Shown here in pieces: positions 1 through 7,392 of a stretch of 15,715 nucleotides of DNA. The DNA comes from Chloroflexota bacterium (GTDB lineage Bacteria > Chloroflexota > Anaerolineae > Fen-1058), in the NCBI GenBank assembly GCA_016219235.1, contig JACRBO010000245.1, forward strand, positions 1-15,715, in the 5' to 3' direction. Below the pieces are notes generated by a model that did not search any database, was not told the DNA's origin, and was given only the letters and a program-made list of their open reading frames with translations. How positions within the stretch are numbered: the first letter of the stretch is position 1; every line of letters begins with the position of its first letter. Both the position numbers and the translations under genes were made by a program.

Positions 1-81
1 CGCCGGGGCGCACGCCGACACGATCAGGCTGAGCGCGGCTAAAGCGACAATAATTTTTTCGAGCGACTTTCGATGTAACAT
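1..81 (-). CDS. potD: PotD-like polyamine ABC transporter substrate-binding lipoprotein (N-terminus only)
   Basis: Only the first 27 codons are in the window; the rest lies beyond base 1. The translation starts MLHRKSLEKIIV and runs through a hydrophobic stretch to LIVSAC-APA, a type II (lipoprotein) signal peptide with the lipid-modified Cys at residue 24. A strong ribosome binding site, GAGGAGG, lies about 6 bases before the ATG. The gene follows potC on the same strand after an 85-base gap. In the usual potABCD order, the gene after potC encodes the periplasmic or surface-anchored polyamine-binding protein. Assignment as PotD is therefore inferred from gene order and the lipoprotein signal; no ligand-binding residue is visible. 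Another extracytoplasmic solute-binding protein of the same transporter class would look identical here. Confidence 0.72.
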   Translation of the reverse strand, partial: MLHRKSLEKIIVALAALSLIVSACAPA

Positions 82-166
82 GTTCTCCTCCTCAAGAGAA
101 TGATTCGTTTCGCGCGGCCGGCGGCCGGTCCGATCGGCCTTCAGCGATTACCGCGCGTCTGTTACC

Positions 167-1006
167 CTAAGCATTCCGCTGCTGCAGGCGGCGCGACATC
201 AATACCGCCAGCAACACTACCACAATCCAGACCGTGGACAACGCATTGACCTCCGGGGTAATGGTACGGCGCAGCAGACCATACACATAGATCGGCAGCG
301 TTGTGGAGCCGGGGCCGTTGGTGAAGAAGGTGATGATGAAATCGTCCAGCGACAGCGTGAACGCCAGCATCGCGCCGGAGATCACACCCGGCATGATCAG
401 CGGCAGCGTCACGCGCCAGAACGTCACCCACTCGTTTGCGCCCAGGTCCATCGCGGCCTCTTCCACGGCCTTATCGAAACTGTGCAAGCGCGCGCGCACC
501 GTCAGCACCACAAACGGCACGCTGAACGCGATGTGCGACACGATCACCGTGCCCACACCCAACCCCAATCGGCCATCGCCCGCCAGCCCGAAGGCATTGT
601 TCAATCCCGTAAACACGGCATTGAACAACACCAGCAGGCTGATGCCCATCACGATTTCCGGGATCACGATCGGGATATACAGCGACACTTCCGACAGGAA
701 CTTCAGGCGAAAGCGATACCGCTGCAAGGCCAGGGCTGCCATCGTGCCGATGATGGTCGAGAAGATCGTCGAGGTGATGGCGATCTCCAGCGTATTGCCC
801 GCCGCCTCGATCGCGTCGTTATTGCTGGCCAGCTGGCAGAACCAGTAGAACGGGCCGCACGGGCCGCGGTTGACGACGCCTTCAAACACCACGTTCTGCC
901 GCGACGAGTTGAAGGCAAAGATGATCAGCACCACGATCGGTGCATACAGAAACACGTACACCATGAACGTAAACAACGTCAGTAAGGGGGATCGACGGCT
1001 GCTCAT
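167..1006 (-). CDS. potC: PotC-type polyamine ABC transporter permease
   Basis: This is a 279-residue inner-membrane permease, the usual size for PotC. The N-terminal membrane helix is at about residues 12-33 and further helices run to residue 270. The binding-protein-dependent transport (EAA) loop, which contacts the ATPase, is clear at 182-211 (EEAAMDLGA, then VTLPLIMPG). The stretch [11 protein letters not shown] at 218-228 is typical of PotC. Together with PotB it forms the channel for spermidine/putrescine-like substrates. The start ATG overlaps the potB stop by four bases (ATGA), which indicates translational coupling. Two cysteines, C50 and C57, lie in the first extracytoplasmic segment after TM1, and PotB has a similar pair. 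Substrate cannot be read from the sequence. Confidence 0.92.
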   Translation of the reverse strand: MSSRRSPLLTLFTFMVYVFLYAPIVVLIIFAFNSSRQNVVFEGVVNRGPCGPFYWFCQLASNNDAIEAAGNTLEIAITSTIFSTIIGTMAALALQRYRFRLKFLSEVSLYIPIVIPEIVMGISLLVLFNAVFTGLNNAFGLAGDGRLGLGVGTVIVSHIAFSVPFVVLTVRARLHSFDKAVEEAAMDLGANEWVTFWRVTLPLIMPGVISGAMLAFTLSLDDFIITFFTNGPGSTTLPIYVYGLLRRTITPEVNALSTVWIVVVLLAVLMSRRLQQRNA

Positions 1007-1863
1007 GTGATGGCAATCTCCTCGCCGAAGCCGAACTTCCGCGTGTAGATGATCATCACGATCAACGTCATGATCATCAGGATGATGGACGAGGCCGAGC
1101 CGAACGTCGGGTCGCGGGCATCCAGGAACTGCCGCTGGATCAAGTTACCCACCAGCACAAACTGCTTGCCGCCCAGAATATCGGAGACGACAAACGTGCC
1201 CATGACGGGCACAAACACCAGGATCGTCCCGGCCACCACGCCCGGCAGCGACAGCGGCAGCGTCACCCGGAAGAATGTCCGCAACGCGCCCGCGCCCAGA
1301 TCGGCCGCCGCCTCATACAGCGACGGATCGATCTTTTCCAGCGACGTGTACATGGGCAAGATCATGAACGGCAGGAACTCATAGACCATGCCCACCAGCA
1401 CCGCTTCCGGTGTATACAACATATCGAAGGCGCGCAGGATGCGGATCCAGGCGTACACGCGAATGACGAAGTTGGTCCACAGCGGAATCAAAATCAGGAA
1501 CAGCAGCGTGCTGCGGCGCTTGACGGGCGCACGCGCCACAAAGTACGCCAGCGGATAGCCCAGCACGATGACGGCGATGGTCGTGGCGAAGGCCAGGCCC
1601 ACCGAGCGCGTCAGGATGTCCACATACAGCGAATTGAAGCACGGTGAAGCGGCCTCACCGCAGTCTGTGGTGTAGCCCATCAAGCGGATGTAATTGTCCA
1701 GCGTGAACGTATAGATCACGTTGCCGTCGGCGTCGCGCTGCCCGAACGACGTGATCACGATGAGGATAAGCGGGATGATCAGCAGCGCGATCATCCACAG
1801 CAGCGCCGGCGAAACGAGCAGCGTGCCCTGCAGCGACTTGTTTTCGCGAAGTCGTTGGAGCAT
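1003..1863 (-). CDS. potB: PotB-type polyamine ABC transporter permease
   Basis: This 286-residue membrane permease is the partner of PotC. It has a first helix at about residues 13-39, a short outward loop, and then a block of five helices. The EAA loop is at about 184-212 (YEAAADLGA, then VTLPLSLPG), the docking site for Pot[12 protein letters not shown] at 222-232 is characteristic of the PotB/PotH side of the family. The start ATG lies four bases after the potA stop, and the Shine-Dalgarno GGAG overlaps the end of potA, so the two are coupled. The 3' end overlaps potC by four bases. C68 and C75 sit in the first extracytoplasmic loop, seven residues apart, which could allow a disulfide. 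Confidence 0.92.
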   Translation of the reverse strand: MLQRLRENKSLQGTLLVSPALLWMIALLIIPLILIVITSFGQRDADGNVIYTFTLDNYIRLMGYTTDCGEAASPCFNSLYVDILTRSVGLAFATTIAVIVLGYPLAYFVARAPVKRRSTLLFLILIPLWTNFVIRVYAWIRILRAFDMLYTPEAVLVGMVYEFLPFMILPMYTSLEKIDPSLYEAAADLGAGALRTFFRVTLPLSLPGVVAGTILVFVPVMGTFVVSDILGGKQFVLVGNLIQRQFLDARDPTFGSASSIILMIMTLIVMIIYTRKFGFGEEIAIT

Positions 1864-1867
1864 GGCG

Positions 1868-2971
1868 TTACTCCGTCAGGATCCGGGCGGCGGCGGCATC
1901 GAAGCTCACCGTCAACTCGTCGCCCTGCTGCGCCAGCGGCCGCGAGCCAGGCATGTTGTTTTGCTCGCGCACGCGCACCAGCTGATCGTTGGCAATGCTC
2001 ACGCCGTAGTGGGTATCCGTGCCGATGTACACCACGCTGATCACGCGACCCTTGAAGGCATTGTCCAGTTGAGCCGAGGAGTTGATGTTCATCTTCTCCG
2101 GTCGCACCGCGACGCTGACTTCCGTGCCCGCCGCCACGCTGCCGTCGCAATCGGCGCGCAACGTCGAGCCGTCCCCCAGGGCCACGATCACCGATCGGCC
2201 GGTTTGAGATTTGACTTTGCCGCCGATGAAGTTGGTATCGCCGATGAAGTCGGCCACAAAGCGGCAGTTGGGGCTTTCGTAAATATCGCCCGCCTGACCG
2301 ATCTGCAACGCTTTGCCGCGATTCATCACCGCGATCCGATCGGACATGGTGAGCGCTTCTTCTTGATCGTGCGTCACGTAAATGAAGGTGATGCCGACTT
2401 CGCGCTGCAGCGTCTTCAATTCCAGCTGCATCTCCTTGCGCAGCTTCAGGTCCAGCGCGCCGAGGGGTTCATCCAGGAGCAGCACTTCCGGCCGGTTGAC
2501 CAGCGCCCGCGCCAGCGCCACGCGCTGCTGCTGGCCGCCGGACAGTTGGCGCGGCTTGCGCTTTTCATAGCCGGGCAGGCGCACCATGCGTAAAGCTTCT
2601 TTCACCCGCGGCTCGATGTCGGTTTTCTCGACACCCTTCATTTGCAGGCCAAAAGCCACATTCTCGCCGATGGTCATGTGGGGAAACAAAGCATAGTTCT
2701 GGAAGACCGTATTGACGGGACGTTGATAGGGGGGCGTCTTGCCCATGGGCTTGCCATGAATAAAAACCTCGCCGGACGACGGGAGTTCGAAACCCGCAAT
2801 CATCCGCAGCGAGGTGGTTTTGCCACAGCCTGACGGGCCGAGCAAGGAGAAGAATTCACCATCACGAATTTGAAGCGTTACGTGGTTGACTGCCGCCACC
2901 CATTCGCCAGCCTTGCCCGGATCCGCGAACTCCTTGACGACGTCCCGCAATTCAACCGCATATTCGGCCAT
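1868..2971 (-). CDS. potA: PotA-type polyamine ABC transporter ATPase
   Basis: This is a 367-residue cytoplasmic ATPase, first gene of the pot operon. All nucleotide-binding motifs are intact: Walker [10 protein letters not shown] (45-53), Q-loop Q91, signature LSGGQQQR (143-150), Walker B VLLLDEP (163-169) and switch His H201. The C-terminal part (about 285-362) is a TOBE-type regulatory domain, as in PotA, MalK and other CUT1/polyamine ATPases. The start is supported by GGGAGGTGG ending a few bases before the ATG. Close linkage to two polyamine-type permeases supports PotA over the related iron (FbpC) or sugar ATPases. Expression should come from the promoter at 3036-3064. Confidence 0.93.
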   Translation of the reverse strand: MAEYAVELRDVVKEFADPGKAGEWVAAVNHVTLQIRDGEFFSLLGPSGCGKTTSLRMIAGFELPSSGEVFIHGKPMGKTPPYQRPVNTVFQNYALFPHMTIGENVAFGLQMKGVEKTDIEPRVKEALRMVRLPGYEKRKPRQLSGGQQQRVALARALVNRPEVLLLDEPLGALDLKLRKEMQLELKTLQREVGITFIYVTHDQEEALTMSDRIAVMNRGKALQIGQAGDIYESPNCRFVADFIGDTNFIGGKVKSQTGRSVIVALGDGSTLRADCDGSVAAGTEVSVAVRPEKMNINSSAQLDNAFKGRVISVVYIGTDTHYGVSIANDQLVRVREQNNMPGSRPLAQQGDELTVSFDAAAARILTE

Positions 2972-3035
2972 TCCACCTCCCCTGCCTCATAAAAGACTAC
3001 CGCCCATCAAGCCGGTGATTATGAGAATGCGCGCG

Positions 3036-3064
3036 ATTATAGCATCGCGGGGGGCGCACTGCAA
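3036..3064 (-). promoter_or_regulatory. Promoter of the potABCD operon
   Basis: Read on the minus strand, TTGCAG (3064-3059) is followed after 17 bases by a perfect TATAAT (3041-3036), preceded by TGC so that it is also an extended -10. The predicted transcription start is near 3029, giving a leader of about 58 bases before potA. The leader contains a 7-base inverted repeat (CTCATAA at 2986-2992 and TTATGAG at 3019-3025) that could fold. The Zur box (3129-3151) lies about 65 bases upstream of this -35, so direct repression of pot by Zur is not expected. Confidence 0.72.
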
Positions 3065-3090
3065 TACACAATTTGGGTAACTTCAAATCC

Positions 3091-3119
3091 TTGACGCCTG
3101 TGTCAGCCCGTGTTACAAT
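3091..3119 (+). promoter_or_regulatory. Promoter of zur (and probably znuACB)
   Basis: TTGACG (3091-3096) and TACAAT (3114-3119) are separated by exactly 17 bases, and TG precedes the -10 by one base (extended -10). The predicted start site is near 3126. The following palindrome then covers about +3 to +25, a typical roadblock or occlusion position for a repressor. No clear Shine-Dalgarno is present before the zur ATG. Confidence 0.78.
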
Positions 3120-3128
3120 CTCTCTGCC

Positions 3129-3151
3129 TAATTGAAAATGATTTTCAATTA
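3129..3151 (+). promoter_or_regulatory. Zur/Fur-family operator (23-bp perfect palindrome)
   Basis: The two arms, TAATTGAAAAT (3129-3139) and ATTTTCAATTA (3141-3151), are perfect reverse complements around G3140. The core TGAAAATGATTTTCA (3133-3147) is the zinc-uptake-regulator box known from Actinobacteria. It is less like the classical proteobacterial Fur box (GATAATGATAATCATTATC). It lies between the zur promoter and the zur ATG, which predicts zinc-dependent autorepression and probably control of the downstream znu genes. Confidence 0.85.
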
Positions 3152-3159
3152 CAAACACT

Positions 3160-3591
3160 ATGCAACTCGATCGCGATACGCTCGCTGCCCAACTCAATCA
3201 ACACGGTTACAAACTCACGCGCCAGCGCAGGGCGGTGGTTGAGGTGATGACGCTGGCCAACACGCGCCTGACCGCCGCCGAAGTCTTTGCCAAAGCCCAC
3301 CGCGAGTGCCCGGACCTGGGGCTGACCACGGTCTATCGGACGTTGGAGATTTTGGAGCAGCTGGGCACGATCCGCCGCGTGCATCTGGAGGACGGCTGCG
3401 AGGCCTTCGCCCCGACGGCGATCGAGCACGGACACTATCTGATCTGCGCCAACTGCCAGACGACGATCGAATTTGAGGGCTGCGATCTAACGGCGATGCT
3501 CGATCGGCTGGCCGCGCAAACGGGGTTTGCCATCGACCAGCACTGGCTGGAGTTAGTGGGGCGCTGCCCCAGGTGCCAGAAAAAGAAGTAG
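3160..3591 (+). CDS. zur: Zinc uptake regulator, Fur family
   Basis: This 143-residue protein has Fur-family architecture: an N-terminal winged helix with recognition helix LGLTTVYRTLEILEQLG (53-69), then a metal-binding dimerisation domain. Visible metal ligands are H90 and H92 (HGH), C96xxC99, H128 and C136xxC139; the two CxxC pairs form the structural zinc site. The first gene downstream encodes a zinc-type binding protein, and the promoter carries a Zur-like box, so Zur is preferred over Fur, Mur or PerR. It should act as a zinc-bound dimer repressing its own promoter. The ATG at 3160 follows the operator by 8 bases with no obvious ribosome binding site. The sense is inferred from family and context. 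Confidence 0.87.
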   Translation: MQLDRDTLAAQLNQHGYKLTRQRRAVVEVMTLANTRLTAAEVFAKAHRECPDLGLTTVYRTLEILEQLGTIRRVHLEDGCEAFAPTAIEHGHYLICANCQTTIEFEGCDLTAMLDRLAAQTGFAIDQHWLELVGRCPRCQKKK

Positions 3592-3654
3592 GTCAAGTTG
3601 GCAACTCGACCAACAGAGCCAGAGGAAGTAAGTCAAGTTGGCAACTTGACCTAC
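3588..3654. repeat. Tandem pair of 19-bp palindromes downstream of zur
   Basis: Two copies of the palindrome GTCAAGTTG-G-CAACTTGAC are spaced exactly 40 bases apart. The copy at 3632-3650 is perfect; the copy at 3592-3610 has one changed base (CTCGAC). A longer pairing is also possible, because 3588-3600 (GTAGGTCAAGTTG) is the exact reverse complement of 3642-3654. The element begins on the zur stop codon. It resembles short palindromic repeats of REP or small-MITE type rather than a normal terminator, since no T-run follows. Confidence 0.75.
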
Positions 3655-3667
3655 AAAACCAACAAAT

Positions 3668-3697
3668 GAGCGGACGAGGCTGCCACCTCATCCGCTC
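3668..3697. repeat. Inverted repeat able to form a hairpin upstream of znuA
   Basis: GAGCGGACGAGG (3668-3679) pairs with CCTCATCCGCTC (3686-3697) across a six-base loop, giving 12 positions with one mismatch. There is no T-run on the plus strand, so an intrinsic terminator is unlikely. It could be an mRNA processing or stability hairpin between zur and znuA, or part of the repeat cluster just upstream. I see no second Zur box and no convincing promoter in the remaining bases up to znuA. Confidence 0.5.
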
Positions 3698-3792
3698 GCT
3701 GCAAAGTGTGAACACGGTGTGTGCCACCTTGCGCGGGTCATTGTAGCATGCTCATCGGCCCTCAGCAAGGAAAACAAACAAATTGAGGAGAG

Positions 3793-5130
3793 ATGAAGAA
3801 GATGATTCGCAAACTAGGATTGATGTTGTTCTTGGCAATCGTCATGGCGGCCTGCCAATCGGCGCCCGCTCCGGCCAGGGCAACCGTGCCCGCGTTAAAC
3901 GTCGTGGCGGCCGAAACATTCCTGGCCGACATCGCGCAGAACGTGGCCGGTGAACGCGCCACCGTCAAATCGCTGATGCCGATCGGAGTTGATCCGCACA
4001 GTTTCGAGCCGACACCGCAAGACGTGGCGACCGTCGCCGACAGCACTGTGCTCATCATCAACGGCTCGGGCTTCGAGGGCTTCCTGGACGAACTGCTGGA
4101 AAACGCTGGCGGCGAACGCATTATGATTGAGGCGTCGGCGGGTCTGGTTGGTCGCACCGCGCGTGAAGGCGAAGAGGCCGTGATGAGTGATGACGATCTG
4201 GCGGATGCGATGTGCGCTGCCGTTGACGAAGCGACTGCGCAAGACGCGGTCAGCGGCATTACTGCGCAGTCGCCCGTCGATCTGCCCGCCGAGTCCGGCC
4301 TGTTCAACGTGGTGCTGGGCAAACAAGCCGATGGCACTTACGCGGGCTATCTGAAGTATGCCACCGACGTATCGGACGACTTCCAGATCGTTACAGGTGT
4401 CGGACAAGTGAGCGTCAACACCGCCGCCGATGGCACGCCGATCGACATCGAGACCACGTTAAGTGTGTCGTGCGCGAATTTGACGCAAGGCTATATTCTC
4501 GAACTTGAAAAGGACGGCCAGTACGTCATTGCTTTGACAGGCTTCACTACCGATCGAGCCACGCTGCTCATCGGCCCGTCGGGCGGCCATCATCACGATG
4601 AGGGCGATCCGCATTTCTGGCTGGATCCCAACAACGCCGTCAAGTACGTGGAGAACGTCCGCGACGCGTTGCGGAAGATCGATCCGGCGACTGCGGTGTA
4701 TTATGGCGCGAACGCCGATAAATACATTCAGCAATTGAAGGCGCTCGATCAGACCATCCGCGATCAAGTCGCGACCATTCCTGAAAGCCGCCGGCTGATC
4801 GTGACCAATCACGAAAGCTTCGGTTACTTTGCCGATCGCTACGGCTTCAAGGTCATCGGCACGATCATTCCCAGCGTCAGCACCGGCTCCGCGCCGTCGG
4901 CGCAGCAACTGGCGCGGCTGATCGATCAGATCAAAGCCACCGGCGCGTCGGCCATCTTTTTAGAGACCGGCACCAATCCGCAGCTGGCGCAGCAAATCGC
5001 CAGCGAAACCGGCATTAAAGTCGTTACCGAGTTGTACAGCCATTCGCTCAGCGACGCGCGCGGTCCGGCGCCCACCTACATCGACATGATTCAATCCAAC
5101 GTGGCCGCCATTGTGAAAGCGTTGAAGTAA
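3793..5130 (+). CDS. znuA: Zinc ABC transporter substrate-binding lipoprotein with an inserted domain
   Basis: The 445-residue product is a surface zinc-binding lipoprotein; ordinary members of this cluster-9 family have about 300-330 residues. The signal peptide ends in lipobox VMAAC with lipid Cys C21. Metal-site motifs are H69 in DPHSFEPT, H274 in DPHFWLDP and H340 in TNHESFGYF. Three His ligands favour zinc over manganese. The His-rich loop is short (GGHHHDEG, 264-271). About 134 extra residues (roughly 131-264) are inserted before that loop. They are acidic then beta-rich, contain C141 and C227, and I do not recognise them. The family order resumes cleanly after the insert, so no frameshift is involved. 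GAGGAG precedes the ATG by only two bases; the in-frame ATG at 3802 (residue 4) is an alternative start. Confidence 0.88.
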   Translation: MKKMIRKLGLMLFLAIVMAACQSAPAPARATVPALNVVAAETFLADIAQNVAGERATVKSLMPIGVDPHSFEPTPQDVATVADSTVLIINGSGFEGFLDELLENAGGERIMIEASAGLVGRTAREGEEAVMSDDDLADAMCAAVDEATAQDAVSGITAQSPVDLPAESGLFNVVLGKQADGTYAGYLKYATDVSDDFQIVTGVGQVSVNTAADGTPIDIETTLSVSCANLTQGYILELEKDGQYVIALTGFTTDRATLLIGPSGGHHHDEGDPHFWLDPNNAVKYVENVRDALRKIDPATAVYYGANADKYIQQLKALDQTIRDQVATIPESRRLIVTNHESFGYFADRYGFKVIGTIIPSVSTGSAPSAQQLARLIDQIKATGASAIFLETGTNPQLAQQIASETGIKVVTELYSHSLSDARGPAPTYIDMIQSNVAAIVKALK

Positions 5131-5232
5131 TTTGTAACGAGTGATGAGTGACGTGTTAAAAGTGTTAGGTGAAAAGTGATCAGGCGCAGCGCTCCATCAG
5201 CAATCGGCAATCAACAGTCAGCAATTGCCGGC
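5131..5232. repeat. Low-complexity spacer spanning the znuA-znuC junction
   Basis: The 45-base gap and the first codons of znuC are made of short near-repeats. GAGTGATGAGTGA and GTGTTA/GTTAGGTGAAAAGTGA appear in the gap, and CAATCGGCAATCAACAGTCAGCAAT lies in the coding part (split units CAATC, GGCAATCA, GTCAGCAAT). The last gives the odd peptide IGNQQSAI at the ZnuC N-terminus. This looks like simple intergenic repeat sequence that has drifted into, or been recruited by, the reading frame. Confidence 0.45.
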
Positions 5233-5997
5233 GAGCCGGCCCGACTGGAGTTGCGCAACGTCTCGGCGGGCTATGACGGCGCGCTGATCCTGGACGACGT
5301 TTCGTTCCAGGTGCCGCACGGCGCGCGCGTCGCCATTGGCGGGCCGAACGGCGCGGGCAAATCCACGCTATTCAAGGTGCTGGTGGGTTTGCTGCCGGCG
5401 CGGCGCGGCGAGGTGCTGATTCACGGCCTGCCGCTGGGCGCGCATCAAGACTGCGTGGCCTACGTGCCGCAGCGCAATGACATCGATTGGCGCTTTCCCG
5501 TCACGGTGAGCGATGTGGTGATGATGGGCCGCTATGGTCAGCTGGGTTGGACTAAGCGGCCCACCAAACTCGATCGGGAGATCGTGCTTCACAGTCTCGC
5601 GCAGCTGCGCATCGCCGATCTGGCTAAACGGTCGATCGGTGAACTGTCGGGCGGACAGCAGCAGCGCGTGTTTCTGGCGCGGGCGCTGGCGCAGGAGCCG
5701 CACATCCTGTTGATGGATGAACCCTTCACCGGAGTGGATGCTGCCACGCAAGAAGCCACGCTGGATCTGTTGGACGATCTGAACACGCAGGACGTGACGA
5801 TCATGATCTCCACGCACGACCTGAATCTGGCCGCGGCGCGCTTCAAGCAAGTGCTGTTGCTCAATCATCGCGTGGTGGCTTACGGCGCGGTAGACGAGGT
5901 CTTTACGCCGCAAGCGTTGGGGCAGGCGTTTAGCGGTCAGGTGTTGATGCTGCCCAATGGCATGGCGCTGGTGGACGACTGTTGTCCGCCGGACTAA
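5176..5997 (+). CDS. znuC: Zinc ABC transporter ATPase
   Basis: This 273-residue cytoplasmic ATPase powers the ZnuB permease. Walker A is GPNGAGKST (56-64), Q-loop Q99, signature LSGGQQQR (157-164), Walker B ILLMDEP (177-183) and switch His H214. The stretch YVPQRNDIDWRFPVTV (96-111), then VMMGRYG (115-121), is typical of metal-transport ATPases of the zinc/manganese group. The start is a GTG with AGGTGA four bases upstream. No later start would keep the first beta strand (LELRNVSAGY), so GTG 5176 is the only good choice. Residues 1-20 are not conserved-looking and derive from a short repeat. The protein ends DDCCPPD, a Cys pair that might touch metal, though this is speculative. Confidence 0.92.
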   Translation: MIRRSAPSAIGNQQSAIAGEPARLELRNVSAGYDGALILDDVSFQVPHGARVAIGGPNGAGKSTLFKVLVGLLPARRGEVLIHGLPLGAHQDCVAYVPQRNDIDWRFPVTVSDVVMMGRYGQLGWTKRPTKLDREIVLHSLAQLRIADLAKRSIGELSGGQQQRVFLARALAQEPHILLMDEPFTGVDAATQEATLDLLDDLNTQDVTIMISTHDLNLAAARFKQVLLLNHRVVAYGAVDEVFTPQALGQAFSGQVLMLPNGMALVDDCCPPD

Positions 5998-5999
5998 AA

Positions 6000-6062
6000 G
6001 ACCTGTCAGGTGGCGCACCGGATTATTGACAACCGATCGCCGTCTGCGCCACCAGACAGGTC
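6000..6062. repeat. Long imperfect inverted repeat between znuC and znuB
   Basis: GACCTGTCAGGTGGCGCA (6000-6017) pairs with TGCGCCACCAGACAGGTC (6045-6062) over 18 positions with a single A/A mismatch, around a 27-base loop. The element fills almost the whole znuC-znuB gap. It has no trailing T-run and sits inside an operon, so it is more likely a mobile palindromic repeat or an mRNA stability element than a terminator. It leaves only 11 bases before the znuB ATG, with no clear Shine-Dalgarno. Confidence 0.75.
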
Positions 6063-6073
6063 GTTGAATATCT

Positions 6074-6934
6074 ATGATCGAGTTTCTAACGAAGCCTCTT
6101 ACCTATGAATTCATGCAGCGCGGCCTATTGGCGGCGGTGATGGTGGGCGTCTTGTGCGCCATCATGGGCAGCTATGTGGTTCTGCGCGGTATGGCTTTTC
6201 TGGGCGATGCGCTCGCTCACGCCATTCTCCCCGGTGTAGCGATTGCGTATCTGTTGAACGGCAACTTGCTCATCGGGGCGTTGGTGGCCGCCGTCGTCGT
6301 CGCCCTGCTCATTGGGGCGCTGTCGCGGCAAGGGACGATCAAGGAGGACACCGCGATCGGGATTTTGTTTGCGGCCGCGCTATCGCTGGGCGTATTGTTG
6401 ATCAGCACCATCCGCACCTACGCCGTCGATCTGACGCACATCCTGTTCGGCAATGTGCTCGGCGTCAGCACCAGCGACCTGCTGATCACGGCGGTGCTGG
6501 GCGCATTCGTCCTGGGCACGATCGTTGTTCTCTATCGAGAATTTCTGGTGATCTCGTTCGATCCGATCCTGGCGGCGACGTTGCGCCTGCCCGCCGAACG
6601 GCTGCGCACCTTCATGCTCATCCTGCTGGCGTTGACGATCGTGGTGTCGCTGCAAACCGTGGGCGTGGGGCTGGTGTCGGCGATGTTGGTGACGCCCGGC
6701 GCGGCCGCCTATCTGCTAACGCGCCGCCTGTCGTCGATGATGATCGTCGCGGCCATCATCGGCGCGGTGTCGAGCGTGGTGGGCCTGTACTTGAGTTTCT
6801 ATCTCAGCGTGGCATCGGGCGCGGCCGTGGTGTTGGTCGCCACTTCGATTTTCATGCTGGCGTTTTTGTTTGCGCCGGAACGCGGCCTGATTCCGCGCGC
6901 CCGGCATGCCCGACGCGCAGCACGTCCAGCGTAA
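6074..6934 (+). CDS. znuB: Zinc ABC transporter permease (ABC-3 family)
   Basis: The 286-residue product is a polytopic membrane permease of the ABC-3 family (ZnuB/MntB/TroC type), completing the zinc importer. The N-terminal part reads MGSYVVLRGMAFLGDALAHAI (31-51), a hallmark of the family. GILFAAALSLGVLL and the later VGVGLVSAMLVTPGAAAYLL (about 196-215) are also typical. Around eight hydrophobic segments can be seen, and the C-terminus is short and basic (RARHARRAARPA). The ATG follows the palindromic element at 6000-6062 and lacks a recognisable ribosome binding site, so its translation may depend on local structure. Substrate (zinc rather than manganese) is inferred from zur and the ZnuA ligands. 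Confidence 0.93.
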   Translation: MIEFLTKPLTYEFMQRGLLAAVMVGVLCAIMGSYVVLRGMAFLGDALAHAILPGVAIAYLLNGNLLIGALVAAVVVALLIGALSRQGTIKEDTAIGILFAAALSLGVLLISTIRTYAVDLTHILFGNVLGVSTSDLLITAVLGAFVLGTIVVLYREFLVISFDPILAATLRLPAERLRTFMLILLALTIVVSLQTVGVGLVSAMLVTPGAAAYLLTRRLSSMMIVAAIIGAVSSVVGLYLSFYLSVASGAAVVLVATSIFMLAFLFAPERGLIPRARHARRAARPA

Positions 6935-6969
6935 GTTTTTGACGGCGGTTCAACTGTCTTGTACTCACT

Positions 6970-7392
6970 TCAGTTGACAGTGAAGGTTTGCGTGACGCTG
7001 TTGACTTTGAGTGTATACTCGCCCGCCGGGAAATCCCCTTCCAGGCGGATGTTTTCATCGTAGATTTTGGCGATCTGCGTGCAGATGGCGTCGGTCGGAC
7101 GCTGACGGTTAATCATGAGCGTGAGGGTGTTGCCCTCGCGCTTTTGCTCAGCCGGCAGCGCGCTGGAACAGCCGTCGCCGACGATGCCTCTCACCTGCGC
7201 GAACACCTGCACCGGAAACGACTCGGCGATACGCACTTCGACTTGTTCGATCTGGATCGGCTCGATGGTGATATCGCGCGCAGGCGGCTGAATGGGCGAC
7301 GCCGGAGCCGCCGGCAGCGGCGAAGTGAAGGTGGCTGGTGCGCAAGCCGCCAGCAGCATGCTCAAGGTTAAGATAAGCAGTTTGGTCTTCAT
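6970..7392 (-). CDS. Small lipoprotein of unknown function
   Basis: The 140-residue product has a lipoprotein signal peptide ending in LLAAC (Cys at residue 17), then a Pro/Ala-rich linker (about 18-40). A compact C-terminal domain follows (about 45-140), predicted to be beta-rich: VQVFAQVRGIVGDGC, then NTLTLMINRQRPTDAICTQI and FPAGEYTLKVN. C75 and C104 could form a disulfide. I have seen this kind of domain in uncharacterised exported proteins but cannot assign a function. GGAGGT lies seven bases before the ATG, a convincing start. The gene converges on znuB with a 35-base gap and is divergent from the small membrane protein at 7574. A zinc role is not supported by any visible metal motif. 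Confidence 0.8.
   Translation of the reverse strand: MKTKLLILTLSMLLAACAPATFTSPLPAAPASPIQPPARDITIEPIQIEQVEVRIAESFPVQVFAQVRGIVGDGCSSALPAEQKREGNTLTLMINRQRPTDAICTQIAKIYDENIRLEGDFPAGEYTLKVNSVTQTFTVN

Noticed and set aside
3655..3792. A separate promoter or second Zur box in front of znuA
   Set aside because: TTGCGC (3729) and TAGCAT (3744) are only nine bases apart, and no TGAAAAT-type half-sites are present.
6154..6942. A 262-codon open frame on the plus strand overlapping znuB
   Set aside because: It is a shifted frame of znuB, rich in Arg, His and Gly as GC-rich shadows are; the znuB frame has all family motifs.
6950..6977. TCAACTG/CAGTTGA inverted repeat between znuB and the convergent lipoprotein gene
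   Set aside because: Only seven pairs with a 14-base loop and no T-run; too weak to call a terminator.
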